A stretch of DNA of 34,049 bases from an uncultured Oscillospiraceae bacterium (GCA_934572335.1 CAKTKU010000025.1:1-34049), one strand, 5' to 3'. Positions 17,216 to 24,200 are shown, counted from the first letter of the stretch. Notes: generated by a model from the sequence alone, not told the origin. A program made the numbers and translations.

Positions 17216-17248
17216 AACAGTTTCCTCTCTTTTTCAAGTCATGCCGTT

Positions 17249-17276
17249 ATTATAATGATTTCCCGCCGCGGCGCAA
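17249..17276 (-). promoter_or_regulatory. Promoter of the symporter gene
   Basis: On the minus strand TTGCGC (17271-17276) is 16 nt from TATAAT (17249-17254), about 34 nt before the ATG. Confidence 0.65.
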
Positions 17277-17298
17277 GAGGAAAAACCGCCGAACGGAC

Positions 17299-17361
17299 TT
17301 GAAAAATCGAGTTTTTTGAGTATAATATAATCATACATAATCTTGTTCATGGTAACATGAA
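17299..17361 (+). promoter_or_regulatory. LysR gene promoter and a 16-bp palindrome
   Basis: TTGAAA (17299-17304), 16-nt spacer, then TATAAT (17321-17326, immediately repeated at 17326-17331). Just downstream the palindrome TTCATG-GTAA-CATGAA (17346-17361) lies between the expected transcription start and the ribosome binding site, a possible autoregulatory operator. Confidence 0.6.
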
Positions 17362-17389
17362 TTATTTTCATAAAAGGAGCGCGAGGGGT

Positions 17390-18268
17390 ATGACGCTCGC
17401 AAAATATCAGGCGCTGGTGAGCGTGGTGGAGCAGCAGAGCTTCACCAAGGCGGCGGAGCAACTGGGGTGCACGCAGTCTGCCGTCAGCCACAGTGTGGAC
17501 AGTCTCGAACAGGAGCTGGGCTTTGCTCTAATCAAGCGCAGCCGCGCGGGCGTGCGTCTGACGGGGGAGGGGGAGCGGCTGATACCCGCGGTGCGCAATC
17601 TGCTCAGCAGTGCCGAGCAGCTCAGCCAGACTGCCGCGTCCATCCGCGGGCTGAACGAAGGCACGGTGCGCATCGGTGCGTTCACCTCCGTCGCGGTGCA
17701 CTGGCTGCCTGGCGTGCTCAAGGCGTTTCAGCACGACTATCCGCGCGTGGACTGTGTGCTGAAAAACGGGGACTATCACGACGTGGAGCAGTGGCTGACG
17801 GACGGCAGCATAGACGTGGGCTTTGTCAACGTGCCGTGCGCCGTCAGGTGCGAGTGCATCGCACTGATGGAGGACCGACTGCTCGCCGTGCTGCCGCAGG
17901 GCAGCCGCTTTGCGAGCTACCCCAAGTTCCCGCTTGTCGAGTGCGAGACGGAGCCCTTCATCAGCCTCCTTGAAAGCTCCGACCAGGATTCCCGCCGCGC
18001 GCTGGAGGCCGCCGGTGTCAAGCCGAATGTCCGCTTTTACACGAAGGACGACTATGCCATCATCGCCATGGTGGAAAACGGCCTCGGCATGAGCATCATG
18101 CCGGAGCTGCTGCTCAAGGGGCGCACTGACCGCGTGCAGGCCATGCCCGTCATCCCGGAGGCAAAGCGCACCATCGGGCTTGCCATCGCGGCGGGCGACC
18201 GCGCCGGTCCCGCCACGCGCCGCTTTGCCGACTATGTGGTCAAGTTCGTGAAAGAGACGCAGAGCTAG
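17390..18268 (+). CDS. LysR-family transcriptional regulator
   Basis: A 292-residue LTTR. The N-terminal winged helix-turn-helix spans about residues 1-60 (SFTKAAEQLGCTQSAVSHSVDSLEQELG, shown here in pieces, with the recognition helix near 28-38). It is followed by the linker helix and a periplasmic-binding-protein-like effector domain to the end. The ATG at 17390 (MTLAKYQALV) follows AAAGGAG; an upstream in-frame ATG at 17357 overlaps a palindrome and lacks a site. It is divergent from the PutP-type symporter, the classical arrangement for an LTTR and its target, so an amino-acid-responsive control of that gene is a reasonable inference. The effector is unknown. Confidence 0.92.
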   Translation: MTLAKYQALVSVVEQQSFTKAAEQLGCTQSAVSHSVDSLEQELGFALIKRSRAGVRLTGEGERLIPAVRNLLSSAEQLSQTAASIRGLNEGTVRIGAFTSVAVHWLPGVLKAFQHDYPRVDCVLKNGDYHDVEQWLTDGSIDVGFVNVPCAVRCECIALMEDRLLAVLPQGSRFASYPKFPLVECETEPFISLLESSDQDSRRALEAAGVKPNVRFYTKDDYAIIAMVENGLGMSIMPELLLKGRTDRVQAMPVIPEAKRTIGLAIAAGDRAGPATRRFADYVVKFVKETQS

Positions 18269-18275
18269 AATAATG

Positions 18276-18315
18276 ATACCCTCACGGAAGCGGTCCGCTT
18301 CCGTGAGGGTATTTT
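18276..18315 (+). terminator. Bidirectional terminator between LysR and RNHCP genes
   Basis: ATACCCTCACGGAAGCG pairs with CGCTTCCGTGAGGGTAT around a 3-nt loop and is followed by TTT. It lies between convergent genes. Confidence 0.93.
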
Positions 18316-18324
18316 GCTGAGTGG

Positions 18325-18750
18325 TTATTTCAGGCTTCCGTTGCCGCCCATGAGCGCGGTCATCTCCTCTATGCGCTCCAGCGGAAACGGCGGGGAGCAC
18401 AGCGGCTTCATGGCGATGCTCATGAGCTTCATCGGGTTGTCGTCCGCCGCTACACGGTTGGAGCTAAGCGCGCCGCACCGACGGCAGCGGTGGATGATCG
18501 CCCATTCGCCGCCCCGGCGCACCCACACGGCGATGGGCTCCATCAGTCCGCCGCAGTCAGACTCCCGGTCGCCGGGTTCAATGTCGACATGCAGACTGGA
18601 TAGGCAGTTGGGGCAGTGGTTGCGGTGCTCGCTGCCGGCATTCTCCGGCGTGCACAGCCGTCCGCAGCATTTGCAGACGAAGCTGTCGCTGCATGCATGG
18701 GTTTTATAATAGCCTTTTTCAAATGTTTTGCGTTTGTTCTCGCGGTTCAT
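18325..18750 (-). CDS. RNHCP domain zinc-binding protein
   Basis: A 141-residue protein of the RNHCP family, named for the RNHCPNC motif seen here. It contains two zinc-ribbon-like clusters: CKCCGRLCTPENAG followed by HRNHCPNC (about residues 27-54), and CRRCG (about 90-94) within a conserved IIHRCRRCGALSSNRVAADDNP block. The biochemical role is not established; family members are small cytosolic proteins often near translation or RNA genes. The ATG at 18750 (MNRENKRK) follows TGGAGGATAACG, clearly better than an in-frame start at 18834. Single-gene unit. Confidence 0.88.
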   Translation of the reverse strand: MNRENKRKTFEKGYYKTHACSDSFVCKCCGRLCTPENAGSEHRNHCPNCLSSLHVDIEPGDRESDCGGLMEPIAVWVRRGGEWAIIHRCRRCGALSSNRVAADDNPMKLMSIAMKPLCSPPFPLERIEEMTALMGGNGSLK

Positions 18751-18972
18751 CGTTATCCTCCAGAAATCGCGTTGACTGCCTTTCGAGAGGAATGGCGTGT
18801 GTTGGATTTGCCAGACCTCCCGGTCAGCCAACACGCTCCGATGATAAAGTAATAAGCTTCAAAAATTCTCCGTTTCATGTTTTTAATAAATTATATGCTG
18901 TCAATGCTCTTTTGCAGACGCTGCAGAAACTGCCCGGCGTGCGCGCCGTCGAACTCGGTATCACCTCCTGTG
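18751..18972. other. Intergenic region with a strong Shine-Dalgarno lacking a start codon
   Basis: On the minus strand, just after the DUF998 gene stop, stands AGGAGGTGAT (near 18958-18968). No ATG or TTG follows at normal spacing. The frame after it reads EFDGAHAGQFLQRLQKSIDSI then stop, which looks like a coherent amphipathic peptide whose start codon is missing; a GTG within the Shine-Dalgarno opens a different 28-codon frame. An imperfect inverted repeat (GCGTGTGTTGG with CCAACACGC) lies at about 18807-18837. No gene is called. Confidence 0.4.
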
Positions 18973-19590
18973 TTATATAACGAAGTACAGATGTATGCCG
19001 AGCGCGGCGTTGAAGCCCGTTGCGGCAAAGACACTGAACCGCTCCGCAATTCCGAAGTATTCACTCGGCACAAGGTTGATACCAAGCGCGCCTGTCAGCA
19101 TCATGCCGAGCACGATGCCCGCGCACACGCCGTATGAACGGCACTCTTTGTCCTTTGCCCCGGCGATGATAATAAGCGTCAGTGATAAAATCGACAGAAC
19201 CACGACCAGCGCGGTGATGGCCATGTGCATGATGTCCTGAAACGCTCCGGCGTAGCCGCTGTCGCTGAGCGGGAACATGCGGTAGCCTACGGCGGATATC
19301 CATTCCATCGCCGCGAATGTGTATATCCCGCCGCGCAGCAGGCGGGTCTTCCTGCCCTGTATGCCGATGCACACCGCCACCACGCACACGAGCTCGCAGG
19401 AATTGTAGAGCGCGCTTAGCCGGTTCCACATCGCAAGCGACGGGGCGTTTGCGGCGCTGAGGTCGCTGACCGCCTGTGCCATCCAGTTATACCCCGGATA
19501 GAAGAGCGGGGAAAATACGACCGCCGCCGTGTACGAAAGAAAGCTGACCACGCCAAGCAGTCCAAGCTTCTGCGTCAATGTCCTTTTCAT
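18973..19590 (-). CDS. DUF998 family membrane protein
   Basis: A roughly 205-residue polytopic protein with six probable membrane helices. The DUF998 pattern is visible: an N-terminal helix, then SPLFYPGYNWMAQAVSDLSA, WNRLSALYNSCELV, and AVGYRMFPLSDSGYAGAFQDIMHMAI in the middle. The ATG at 19590 overlaps the TetR stop codon (ATGA), indicating translational coupling; an ATG at 19599 is an alternative. It forms an autoregulated two-gene unit with the upstream TetR gene and is therefore probably the regulator's main target. The family has no settled biochemical function. Confidence 0.85.
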   Translation of the reverse strand: MKRTLTQKLGLLGVVSFLSYTAAVVFSPLFYPGYNWMAQAVSDLSAANAPSLAMWNRLSALYNSCELVCVVAVCIGIQGRKTRLLRGGIYTFAAMEWISAVGYRMFPLSDSGYAGAFQDIMHMAITALVVVLSILSLTLIIIAGAKDKECRSYGVCAGIVLGMMLTGALGINLVPSEYFGIAERFSVFAATGFNAALGIHLYFVI

Positions 19591-20237
19591 TTTCTGCATG
19601 CGCTGTTATACGTGCGGAAGAAGAGCCGGACGTGCGCGTCCAGCTTCTCGCGGCACTCGGCCTCGCGCTCCGGCTGGCGGTCGCAGATGCCAATGAGCGT
19701 GATGACCGGCGCGACGTACATCATTGCCAGCGCGTCCGCGTCCTCGACGACGATTTCCCCGGCGGCTATCAGACTGCGGAAAAGGTCGGCGTGGTAGGCG
19801 ACAAGGCGCTCAACATAGCGCCGGGTGTACAGCGCCGCAAGCTCCGGCGAGCGGAACTGCTCGATGGTCATCATCCGGCGAAAGCGGCTGATGGTCTCGT
19901 TGTGGAGCGAGTAGTCGAAAATCTGGCGTACCTTTTCGACCAGCGCGTCCGCTGTGATCGCCGTGAACACCGGCACATCCCGCGCGGAGTCCTGCACGTG
20001 AATGTCTATCCTGCCCGTGTCGCGCTCGTACTGCGCGGCGGTCTCCTCCACGATGGCGTCAAATATGGCGCGCTTGCTGGGGTAGTGGTTGTAAAGCGAC
20101 GGTGCCTTTATGCCGACCGCCTTCGCAATGTCGCCGACGCTGACAGCGTCGTAGCCCTGCGCCGAAAAAAGCTCCAGCGCTTTTTCGAGTATCCTCGCTT
20201 TTGTGTTTGCGCCTGCGCCATTTTCCCTCTGCTCCAT
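19587..20237 (-). CDS. TetR-family transcriptional regulator
   Basis: A 216-residue repressor. The DNA-binding HTH is at about residues 14-60 (ARILEKALELFSAQGYDAVSV, then IAKAVGIKAPSLYNHYPSKRAIFDAI), the archetypal TetR N-terminal pattern; the remainder is the helical ligand-binding and dimerisation domain. The ATG at 20237 follows GGAGGG. A 36-bp perfect palindrome overlaps the -10 of its perfect-consensus promoter, so autorepression is strongly suggested. The DUF998 membrane-protein gene is translationally coupled behind it. The inducer is unknown. Confidence 0.93.
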   Translation of the reverse strand: MEQRENGAGANTKARILEKALELFSAQGYDAVSVGDIAKAVGIKAPSLYNHYPSKRAIFDAIVEETAAQYERDTGRIDIHVQDSARDVPVFTAITADALVEKVRQIFDYSLHNETISRFRRMMTIEQFRSPELAALYTRRYVERLVAYHADLFRSLIAAGEIVVEDADALAMMYVAPVITLIGICDRQPEREAECREKLDAHVRLFFRTYNSACRK

Positions 20238-20251
20238 GTTTCCCTCCAACA

Positions 20252-20311
20252 ATAATTCAGCTAACTAATATTAGTTAGCTGAATTATAGAGCAAGAATAC
20301 AAGTTTGTCAA
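20252..20311 (-). promoter_or_regulatory. TetR operon promoter with a 36-bp palindromic operator
   Basis: On the minus strand TTGACA (20306-20311) and TATAAT (20283-20288) are separated by exactly 17 nt. A perfect 36-bp palindrome occupies 20252-20287; its half-site is ATTAGTTAGCTGAATTAT and the dyad axis is between 20269 and 20270. It covers the -10 and the predicted start point, an ideal site for repressor occlusion. Confidence 0.88.
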
Positions 20312-20359
20312 GGGAAAATTGAGCATGAAGAGGGGGCGAGACTGATTTGATGTCCTTGT

Positions 20360-21133
20360 TCAAGGCGTGCTCTCTTTCTGTATCTTTAATGCTTCAAAGT
20401 GGTAGCGCGGTTTGCCGACGCTCTTTTTCCCGTACTCGATAGCGCCCGTGGGGCAATAGCAGATACAGGCCATGCAGTGCGTGCATTCCTTGCCCCATAT
20501 CGGTTTCCCGCTTGCAAGCCTGATGTTGTTCGTCGGGCAGTTTTTGACACATTGACTGCAGCCGATGCAGGTATCATTTGCTTGAAATGCGGCGGCTTTC
20601 ACAAAGAATTGATAAAAAATCGGGTTTACCGGACCGCTCACAATGCGGTCATAGAGATTGTTCCGGGGGACGGGGAAAGGCTGTCCCGCTTTGATATGCG
20701 CAATGGCAGCGTCAATATCCGGCTCCGCTTTCTCAACAATTTTTCTGGCTTCCTCCGCCTCCGGCGCGTCAAACATGGCGATATAGTTTTCCGGCATGAC
20801 GATCTGCGCTGTGCCCATATAGCATAAATGCTTCTGCTCCGCAAGCTGGCGATTGTATTTTGCTGCGTTTCCGATTTCGCTGCCGCAGTCCATCACAAAC
20901 CAGATGCGCTCCGCAGAAAGCAGCTCAGTTTTTGAAAGCCACTCCGATACGATTCGCGGAATACGCCACGAATGAGTTGGGGTCACGACGATTATATCGC
21001 GCCCTGTCTGCATCGGCGAACGATCCGCCGCTTTGATTTTGGCGTTCAAATCTACAACTTCATCCTGCAGCGCATCCGCAATTCGTTTTGCGATATACCG
21101 GCTGTTGCCCGTCCCGGAAAAACACAGAATCAT
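20360..21133 (-). CDS. EFR1-family flavodoxin/ferredoxin fusion protein
   Basis: A 257-residue redox protein. Residues 1-150 resemble a flavodoxin: the FMN phosphate loop FSGTGNSRYIA (5-15), TPTHSW (51-56) and MDCGSEIGNA (81-90). The C-terminal part is a bacterial two-[4Fe-4S] ferredoxin, with Cys189/192/195/199 (CIGCSQCVKNCP) and Cys217/220/223/227 (CTHCMACICYCP). It likely passes electrons between clusters and FMN; the partner is unknown. The ATG at 21133 follows TAGGAGG, 10 nt away; a GTG six bases upstream is possible. It lies upstream of, and on the same strand as, the TetR operon but that operon has its own promoter. Confidence 0.9.
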   Translation of the reverse strand: MILCFSGTGNSRYIAKRIADALQDEVVDLNAKIKAADRSPMQTGRDIIVVTPTHSWRIPRIVSEWLSKTELLSAERIWFVMDCGSEIGNAAKYNRQLAEQKHLCYMGTAQIVMPENYIAMFDAPEAEEARKIVEKAEPDIDAAIAHIKAGQPFPVPRNNLYDRIVSGPVNPIFYQFFVKAAAFQANDTCIGCSQCVKNCPTNNIRLASGKPIWGKECTHCMACICYCPTGAIEYGKKSVGKPRYHFEALKIQKESTP

Positions 21134-21234
21134 GATCACATTACCTCCTAAAATAGATGATAGCGGTTTGTTCAATGTCCGCCGCCACTCGACCGCATTA
21201 TTTAATAATACCATATATGAAATCAGAAAGGAAG

Positions 21235-21522
21235 TAAATAGCTAACGTTTGTAGACAGATAGTGTACAATAAGAGAGATTTCGCCATCTCTTCGAATAAA
21301 ATCAAAAACGGTAGATTTACCCAAATATATAATGAACTAATGAACAAATTTCTGAAGCAGTTTTTCAGAAATTTATTGAGAAAAAACCGATACGTAGCCC
21401 CAACTCCTGTGCCGCAATAGACGGTGAATGTGGGAAATGCCTGTTTTTACGTTTTGGTGTTCTCGAACCAAAACAAAAAACTGGATGTACCCGAACCCCG
21501 GGCACCCAAACTTTTAGTTTAT
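21235..21522 (+). other. AT-rich island with decayed coding sequence
   Basis: This stretch is markedly more AT-rich than its flanks and has no intact gene. On the plus strand the frame starting after a TAA at 21235 reads coherently for about 60 codons (including YNKRDFAISSNKIKNGRF and NELMNKFLKQFFRNLLRKN), hits TAG, then stays open in the same frame (KKLDVPEPRAPKLLVY) up to the terminator stem. The minus strand is also open over much of it and hydrophobic. A perfect 8-bp hairpin GTTTTGGT/ACCAAAAC is at 21451-21474. It looks like the remnant of a transferred element; I do not recognise it. Confidence 0.45.
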
Positions 21523-21562
21523 AGCGTCTGTTTTCAATGAGAGAAAACAGACGCTGTTTTTA
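21523..21562 (+). terminator. Plus-strand intrinsic terminator with no intact upstream gene
   Basis: AGCGTCTGTTTTC (21523-21535) pairs with GAAAACAGACGCT (21543-21555), followed by GTTTTTAT. The T run is on the plus strand, so it terminates transcription coming out of the AT-rich island, not the minus-strand gene at 21579. Confidence 0.85.
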
Positions 21563-21578
21563 TATGTAATATGTATAT

Positions 21579-22064
21579 TTATAGTTTCCCGACCAGCACC
21601 ACGATGCCGGCGACGGCGAGCGCGACGATGAGATACACCGCCGTGCTGAGCGCCCGCTTTGTAAGCACAGTCTTCCACGGCTTGACGTAGGGGACACCCT
21701 CCATGCCCTCGATTATCCAGAGCTTGCTGTGCCCGACCCAGAGCCGGTCAATGACGAGACCGTCAAACCAGTTCACGACCACGAGAATGATGCACGCCTG
21801 AATATACGCGGTTTTGAAATCCGTGACGCGGTTCCAGACGGAAATGATCAGGACAAGAACGACGAGCATGACGAGACAGAACACTGCCATGAAGCGCTTG
21901 CCCTTTTTCATCACGGCGTTCTTATCGGCAAGGCCGCGCTTCTGAGCCTCATCTATGTATTCCTTGGGGTAAAAATACAGGCAATTGAGCCCACTGTCCT
22001 TCGCCGCGCATTTTACAAAAAGGGCATACAGCAGACAGTACAGTACGATCTGCACAAGAAGCAT
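21579..22064 (-). CDS. Four-helix integral membrane protein, function unknown
   Basis: A 161-residue protein with four probable membrane segments (about residues 1-20, 58-78, 87-107 and 136-158). A cytosolic-looking loop YFYPKEYIDEAQKRGLADK follows the first, and an interior loop contains WFDGLVIDRLWVGHSKLWIIEGMEG with conserved-looking Asp, His and Trp residues. AAGGAG lies about 10 nt before the ATG. It stands 39 nt downstream of the ImmA-like gene on the same strand, so it could be cotranscribed, but it does not look like a prophage gene. I do not recognise the family. Confidence 0.8.
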   Translation of the reverse strand: MLLVQIVLYCLLYALFVKCAAKDSGLNCLYFYPKEYIDEAQKRGLADKNAVMKKGKRFMAVFCLVMLVVLVLIISVWNRVTDFKTAYIQACIILVVVNWFDGLVIDRLWVGHSKLWIIEGMEGVPYVKPWKTVLTKRALSTAVYLIVALAVAGIVVLVGKL

Positions 22065-22103
22065 TTATCAACAACTCCTTTAGAAAAACAAATTGACCGG
22101 CGC

Positions 22104-22442
22104 TCACAGGCACGGAAGCTCCGCGCCGGACTGGCGGGCGAGGCGGCGGATATATGCGGCGAGCGCTGCCTCCGACGGAAAGTGCGCGAGCTTGCCGGGG
22201 CTGGGGTGCAGCACGATGTTCAGCGCCTCGCCGCACGCCTGACGCTCCATATATTCCACGGGCATCTCCGTATAAAAATGCTCGGACGCGATATGGCGCA
22301 GCTCGTGGCGCAATACCTCCTCGCGCTTTGCCTCGCTCAGAAGCGCGTTGATGTACACGCTGAAGCTGCCGTCAGAGTTCGGGACGGTAACGCCCTCGAC
22401 CTTCACGGGCAGCTCAATGAGCCGGACAAAATAGTCAGTCAT
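22104..22442 (-). CDS. ImmA/IrrE-type metallopeptidase (prophage)
   Basis: A 112-residue zinc protease-like protein with the catalytic HELRH (HExxH) motif in REEVLRHELRHIASEHF. It is short but includes the region around the active site. In ICEBs1 and related prophages ImmA cleaves the adjacent XRE repressor to release the lytic or transfer programme. Here it overlaps the end of the XRE gene by 8 nt, the same order as immR-immA, supporting the assignment. The rest of the element is decayed, so the pair may now be a stranded regulatory module. Confidence 0.87.
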   Translation of the reverse strand: MTDYFVRLIELPVKVEGVTVPNSDGSFSVYINALLSEAKREEVLRHELRHIASEHFYTEMPVEYMERQACGEALNIVLHPSPGKLAHFPSEAALAAYIRRLARQSGAELPCL

Positions 22443-22779
22443 TGTGAAGCGCCTCGATGATCTTCACGGCGCGGCGCACATCGTCGGGCGTGGCGTCCTT
22501 GGCGAGCTTGAAGAGCATTTTCATGTCCTCGCGGTTGCGCAGAGTCTCCAAAAGCTCCGCCAGCTCCGCATCCGCGGCGGTCTGCGTGGAGGTGAGGGTG
22601 TTCATGTCGACGCCGAAAAACTCCGAAAAGACGCGGAGCGTGTCAATATCCGGCTCGCGCTTGCCGGTCTCGTACATTCCGATGGCGCTGCGCGACAGCC
22701 CCGTGCCGTCGGCAAGCTGCTGCTGCGACAGCCCCGCCTTGCGGCGCAGATGCGTCAGAGTATCGCTGAAATGAGACAT
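22435..22779 (-). CDS. XRE-family (cI/ImmR-like) repressor of a relic prophage
   Basis: A 114-residue HTH protein. The helix-turn-helix is at about residues 7-60 (HLRRKAGLSQQQLADGTGL, SRSAIGMYETGKREP), followed by a helical C-terminal part. It is translationally coupled to an ImmA-type protease. Two matching palindromes (TCAC-N5-GTGA) lie in its own promoter spacer and just after the divergent promoter, so it should repress both. An ATG start is seen at 22779 with GGAGGG upstream. Confidence 0.92.
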   Translation of the reverse strand: MSHFSDTLTHLRRKAGLSQQQLADGTGLSRSAIGMYETGKREPDIDTLRVFSEFFGVDMNTLTSTQTAADAELAELLETLRNREDMKMLFKLAKDATPDDVRRAVKIIEALHND

Positions 22780-22829
22780 ATGCTTTCACCCTCCATGTCA
22801 CACGGTTGTCACAATATACTTACGTCACG

Positions 22830-22858
22830 AATATATCACAAAGCGTGATAATTGTAAA
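22830..22858 (-). promoter_or_regulatory. Repressor-gene promoter with operator in the spacer
   Basis: On the minus strand TTTACA (22853-22858), 17 nt, TATATT (22830-22835). The spacer contains the 17-bp palindrome TATCAC-AAAGC-GTGATA (22834-22850). Further TCAC half-sites lie at 22800-22830, and a second TTGTGA-17-TATATT pair sits just downstream. Confidence 0.75.
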
Positions 22859-22893
22859 GCAAAACTTTTTCACAAAACCGCACAGTGCGGGTA

Positions 22894-22944
22894 TTGACTT
22901 ATGCAGGAAGTAATGTTATACTCCGAATTGTCACAAGACGTGAC
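22894..22944 (+). promoter_or_regulatory. Divergent (lytic-side) prophage promoter with downstream operator
   Basis: TTGACT (22894-22899), exactly 17 nt, TATACT (22917-22922). The palindrome GTCAC-AAGAC-GTGAC (22930-22944) covers the predicted transcription start and has the same 5-5-5 geometry and TCAC/GTGA core as the site in the repressor promoter. Confidence 0.77.
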
Positions 22945-23650
22945 GAGAAAGGCAAAAGAAAACCGGGACGCGGACAGACTCCGCGCCGGTGACAACGGCA
23001 CCGACAGTGCAGCCGCGCACACGCGCGGGCAGTGCCGCGGCAGTCGGAACGGGCAGTACCGCGGCAGTCGGAACGGGCAGTACCGCCGAGATCGGGGCGA
23101 GCATGAGAAAAAGCACGGCGGAGCTGCGCCAATTGATACTGAAAACGGCAGACGGGCTGCCGGGCGATATCGAGGCGAGCGGGGCTATGCCGACGGGCGC
23201 ATAGAAGCGCTCAGTGAGCGCTGCATCGCGCGCTTGGAGTTCGGCGCGTTCACCGAGAACATAGAGCGCCAGATATCCAACATCGTGCACGGCGTGGTGG
23301 AGAGCTACGGCTACACGGAGAGGATAGAGTCAAACTAGGCGAGCATAGAGCTGCAGCAATCCTATGTGACGGATATTGACGGCGAAATACGCCGGGGGCT
23401 GGTCACAGACCCAGCGACCGGTGAGACCGTCACGGGGATCGCCATCGTGCAGAATTTGCAGTTCACGCGCCGCCTACGGCAGCAACCAGATTGCCACTAC
23501 ACCACCGGCAACTGGAACACCGCGCTCGGCACAGGCACGTGCTCGCCTGCGATATATGGCGGGCTATCAGACGTTATGGGCGGAGGCGGAGTGTACGGTG
23601 TTGACCGCTTCACGGTGAAGGACTATGGCACTCGGCTTAATGTGACGTAG
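22944..23650 (+). pseudogene. Broken prophage tail/baseplate structural gene
   Basis: Coding signal of a phage tail protein runs in two frames. An Ala/Gly/Thr-rich segment with 8-residue repeats and STAELRQLILKTADGL is in one frame to about 23200. The signal continues in another frame with ENIERQISNIVHGVVESYGYTERIESN, a TAG at 23336-23338, then YVTDIDGEIRRGLVTD and GIAIVQNLQFT, and ends at a TAG at 23648. The DIDGEIRRG...GIAI.QNLQFT block resembles phage minor tail proteins of Clostridia. No start with a ribosome binding site is seen, and the frame begins right behind the lytic-side promoter, so an internal deletion seems to have removed the early and head genes. Probably non-functional. Confidence 0.7.
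23027..23087 (+). repeat. 24-bp tandem repeat, about 2.5 copies
   Basis: Units at 23027-23050 and 23051-23074 differ by one base (GTGCC versus GTACC after GGGCA) and a partial third runs 23075-23087. In the frame of the tail gene each unit encodes eight residues of the type GSTAAVGT, a linker-like repeat. Confidence 0.85.
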
Positions 23651-23977
23651 TTGCCAGGGTTGGTCAGCATGTCAATGTCGGTGGGCGAGATCGGGTACAT
23701 GCGAGTTAGCTTTGATTTTTCCGTGCAGACAGATATTATCGTCACGAGCAGCAACTTTGCGGGGACGCTGACGGGAGCGTATCTTGCGAACAAAAAGACG
23801 AGCGCCGTCATCGCCTACCGGCTGGAGGCGCTGGAGAAAAAGGTGGACAGGCACAACAGCGTCATTGAGCGCACGTATGAGCTGGAAAAGCGCGCGGCGC
23901 TCGTGACGGAGCAGATAAAGGTCGCCAACCACCGCATAGACGACCTTGAGCATATTTCAATAGAGAAGGAGAAATGA
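23651..23977 (+). pseudogene. Prophage tail C-terminus fused to holin-associated coiled-coil protein
   Basis: This frame continues without shift after the TAG at 23648-23650. The first part (SVGEIGYMRVSFDFSV) looks like the end of a tail protein. From about 23795 it becomes a coiled-coil segment (IAYRLEALEKKVDRHNSVIE, then YELEKRAALVTEQI and ANHRIDDLEH), typical of the small XhlA-like protein that precedes the holin in Firmicutes phages. That small gene seems to have lost its own start by fusion, although the C-terminus is intact and overlaps the holin start by 4 nt. Expression is uncertain. Confidence 0.6.
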
Positions 23978-24180
23978 AAAGAGTGAAAATGGATTGGATA
24001 AACATACTTGAGCGCGCGGCGTGGACGTTCGCGGAGGGCTTTCTTGTGGCGCTGCCGGCGGCTTCCGCCATCGGCACGGACGCCGCCGCGTGGAAGGCGG
24101 CGCTCATCGGCGCGGCCATGGCGGGGCTGAGCGCGCTGAAAACCTTCGCCATCGAGCTTATCCGCGCGATGGACGCATAA
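23974..24180 (+). CDS. Phage holin, small two-helix type
   Basis: A 68-residue membrane protein with the common clostridial prophage holin pattern WINILERAAWTFAEGFLVAL, then WKAALIGAAMAGLSALKTFAIEL: two hydrophobic helices around a short turn, with basic N-terminus. Holins permeabilise the membrane for endolysin release. The start overlaps the upstream stop (ATGA), with AAGGAG nearby; ATG at 23989 is the alternative. No endolysin gene follows: a terminator and then the cstA leader come directly. The gene itself appears intact within a decayed prophage. Confidence 0.82.
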   Translation: MKRVKMDWINILERAAWTFAEGFLVALPAASAIGTDAAAWKAALIGAAMAGLSALKTFAIELIRAMDA

Positions 24181-24200
24181 TATCACAGCAAAAATAGGGA

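Noticed and set aside
18807..18837. Imperfect inverted repeat as an insertion-sequence end
   Set aside because: Only one imperfect copy, with no transposase fragment or target duplication nearby.
21451..21510. tRNA-like arm (TTCTCGAACC) in the AT-rich island
   Set aside because: No acceptor, D or anticodon arms can be folded around it; it is part of a simple 8-bp hairpin.
22901..22988. ATG at 22901 as start of a 145-residue gene
   Set aside because: The codon lies inside the spacer of the TTGACT-17-TATACT promoter, so it would be upstream of the transcript.
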